Shown here: piece by piece, positions 63,959-64,000 of the stretch
Position numbering within the stretch: the stretch's first letter is position 1
Layout: the number at the start of each line of letters is the position of its first letter
Assembly (NCBI GenBank): GCA_922989275.2
Contig: OV277857.1
Coordinates: 44,927,083-44,991,082 of the forward strand
DNA: 64,000 bases
From: Gari tellinella
Lineage: Eukaryota > Mollusca > Bivalvia > Cardiida > Psammobiidae
Direction: 5' to 3'
Position numbers and translations under genes: made by a program
The notes under the pieces: model-generated
The model's database searches: none
Told to the model about the DNA's origin: nothing
Seen by the model: the letters and a program-made list of their open reading frames with translations, nothing else

Positions 63959-64000
63959 GCTACTATCCAATCAGCCCATACAGTTTTAAGCATGTGACTT

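Noticed and set aside
1..64000. CRISPR array from the many repeated palindromes
   Set aside because: Copies are dispersed, in both orientations, with their own target duplications. The genes are eukaryotic and spliced.

Overview
This is eukaryotic, AT-rich, intron- and transposon-dense DNA. Two spliced protein-coding genes of animal families lie in a background packed with palindromic MITEs (short non-autonomous DNA transposons). The repeat types, especially elements that start AACAAGAGGCC and end in GGTGAGCTAAAA and hairpin MITEs built on GATCAGA-type palindromes, point to a mollusc, most likely a bivalve. That placement is inference.

Layout. 0-12 kb: nested MITEs, one 450-bp tandem duplication and one tandem-cored element (6.5-7.6 kb). 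12.5-24.2 kb: three head-to-tail units of a larger DNA transposon. Each unit has a Mutator-like (MULE-type) transposase reading + and an I-PpoI-like His-Me-finger endonuclease reading -. All transposase copies are broken; one endonuclease ORF (14.5-14.9 kb) is open. 26.2-28.4 kb: a two-exon DHHC-type palmitoyltransferase on +, with the DHHC box changed to D-I-H-C. 40.5-62.5 kb: an 11-exon UBXN1 (SAKS1)-type UBA/UBX gene on -, coding for 337 residues, reconstructed exon by exon with consistent phases. It has a C2H2 finger between the UBA and coiled-coil parts. Its introns hold dozens of MITEs and two LINE 3' fragments.

Repeat families, with letters used below. A: ends CAGGGCTCCAGATAAG, about 190 bp, 5-7 bp target duplications, hairpin core with CTCATTAGAATCGTCTC. 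B: about 250 bp, TTAA-flanked, one end CCCTTTGAACCCTAG, core GATCAGAGGGCTCC. C: about 250 bp, TTAA-flanked, ends CCCATTACCCCATA, core AAAGCAGAATGCGCC. D: ends TACAGTGTTCCCTCTCTACA, TA-flanked, core CCAGATCAGACGCC. E: about 210 bp, TTAA-flanked, ends CCCTTAGCCCGCC. F: ends GGGCCCGTTTCATAAAACTT. G: ends CAGTCGAACTTCGAT. H: ends CAGTAAAACCTCTCTATAAC. K: AACAAGAG start, tandem-repeat core, hairpin end. L: hairpin with TTCTCAAGCATTTGATT.

The most notable points are the tandem transposase/endonuclease units, the preference of TTAA-type MITEs for the TTAA at the centre of other MITEs' palindromes, MITEs lying within 10-20 bp of splice sites in both host genes, and the D-I-H-C palmitoyltransferase.
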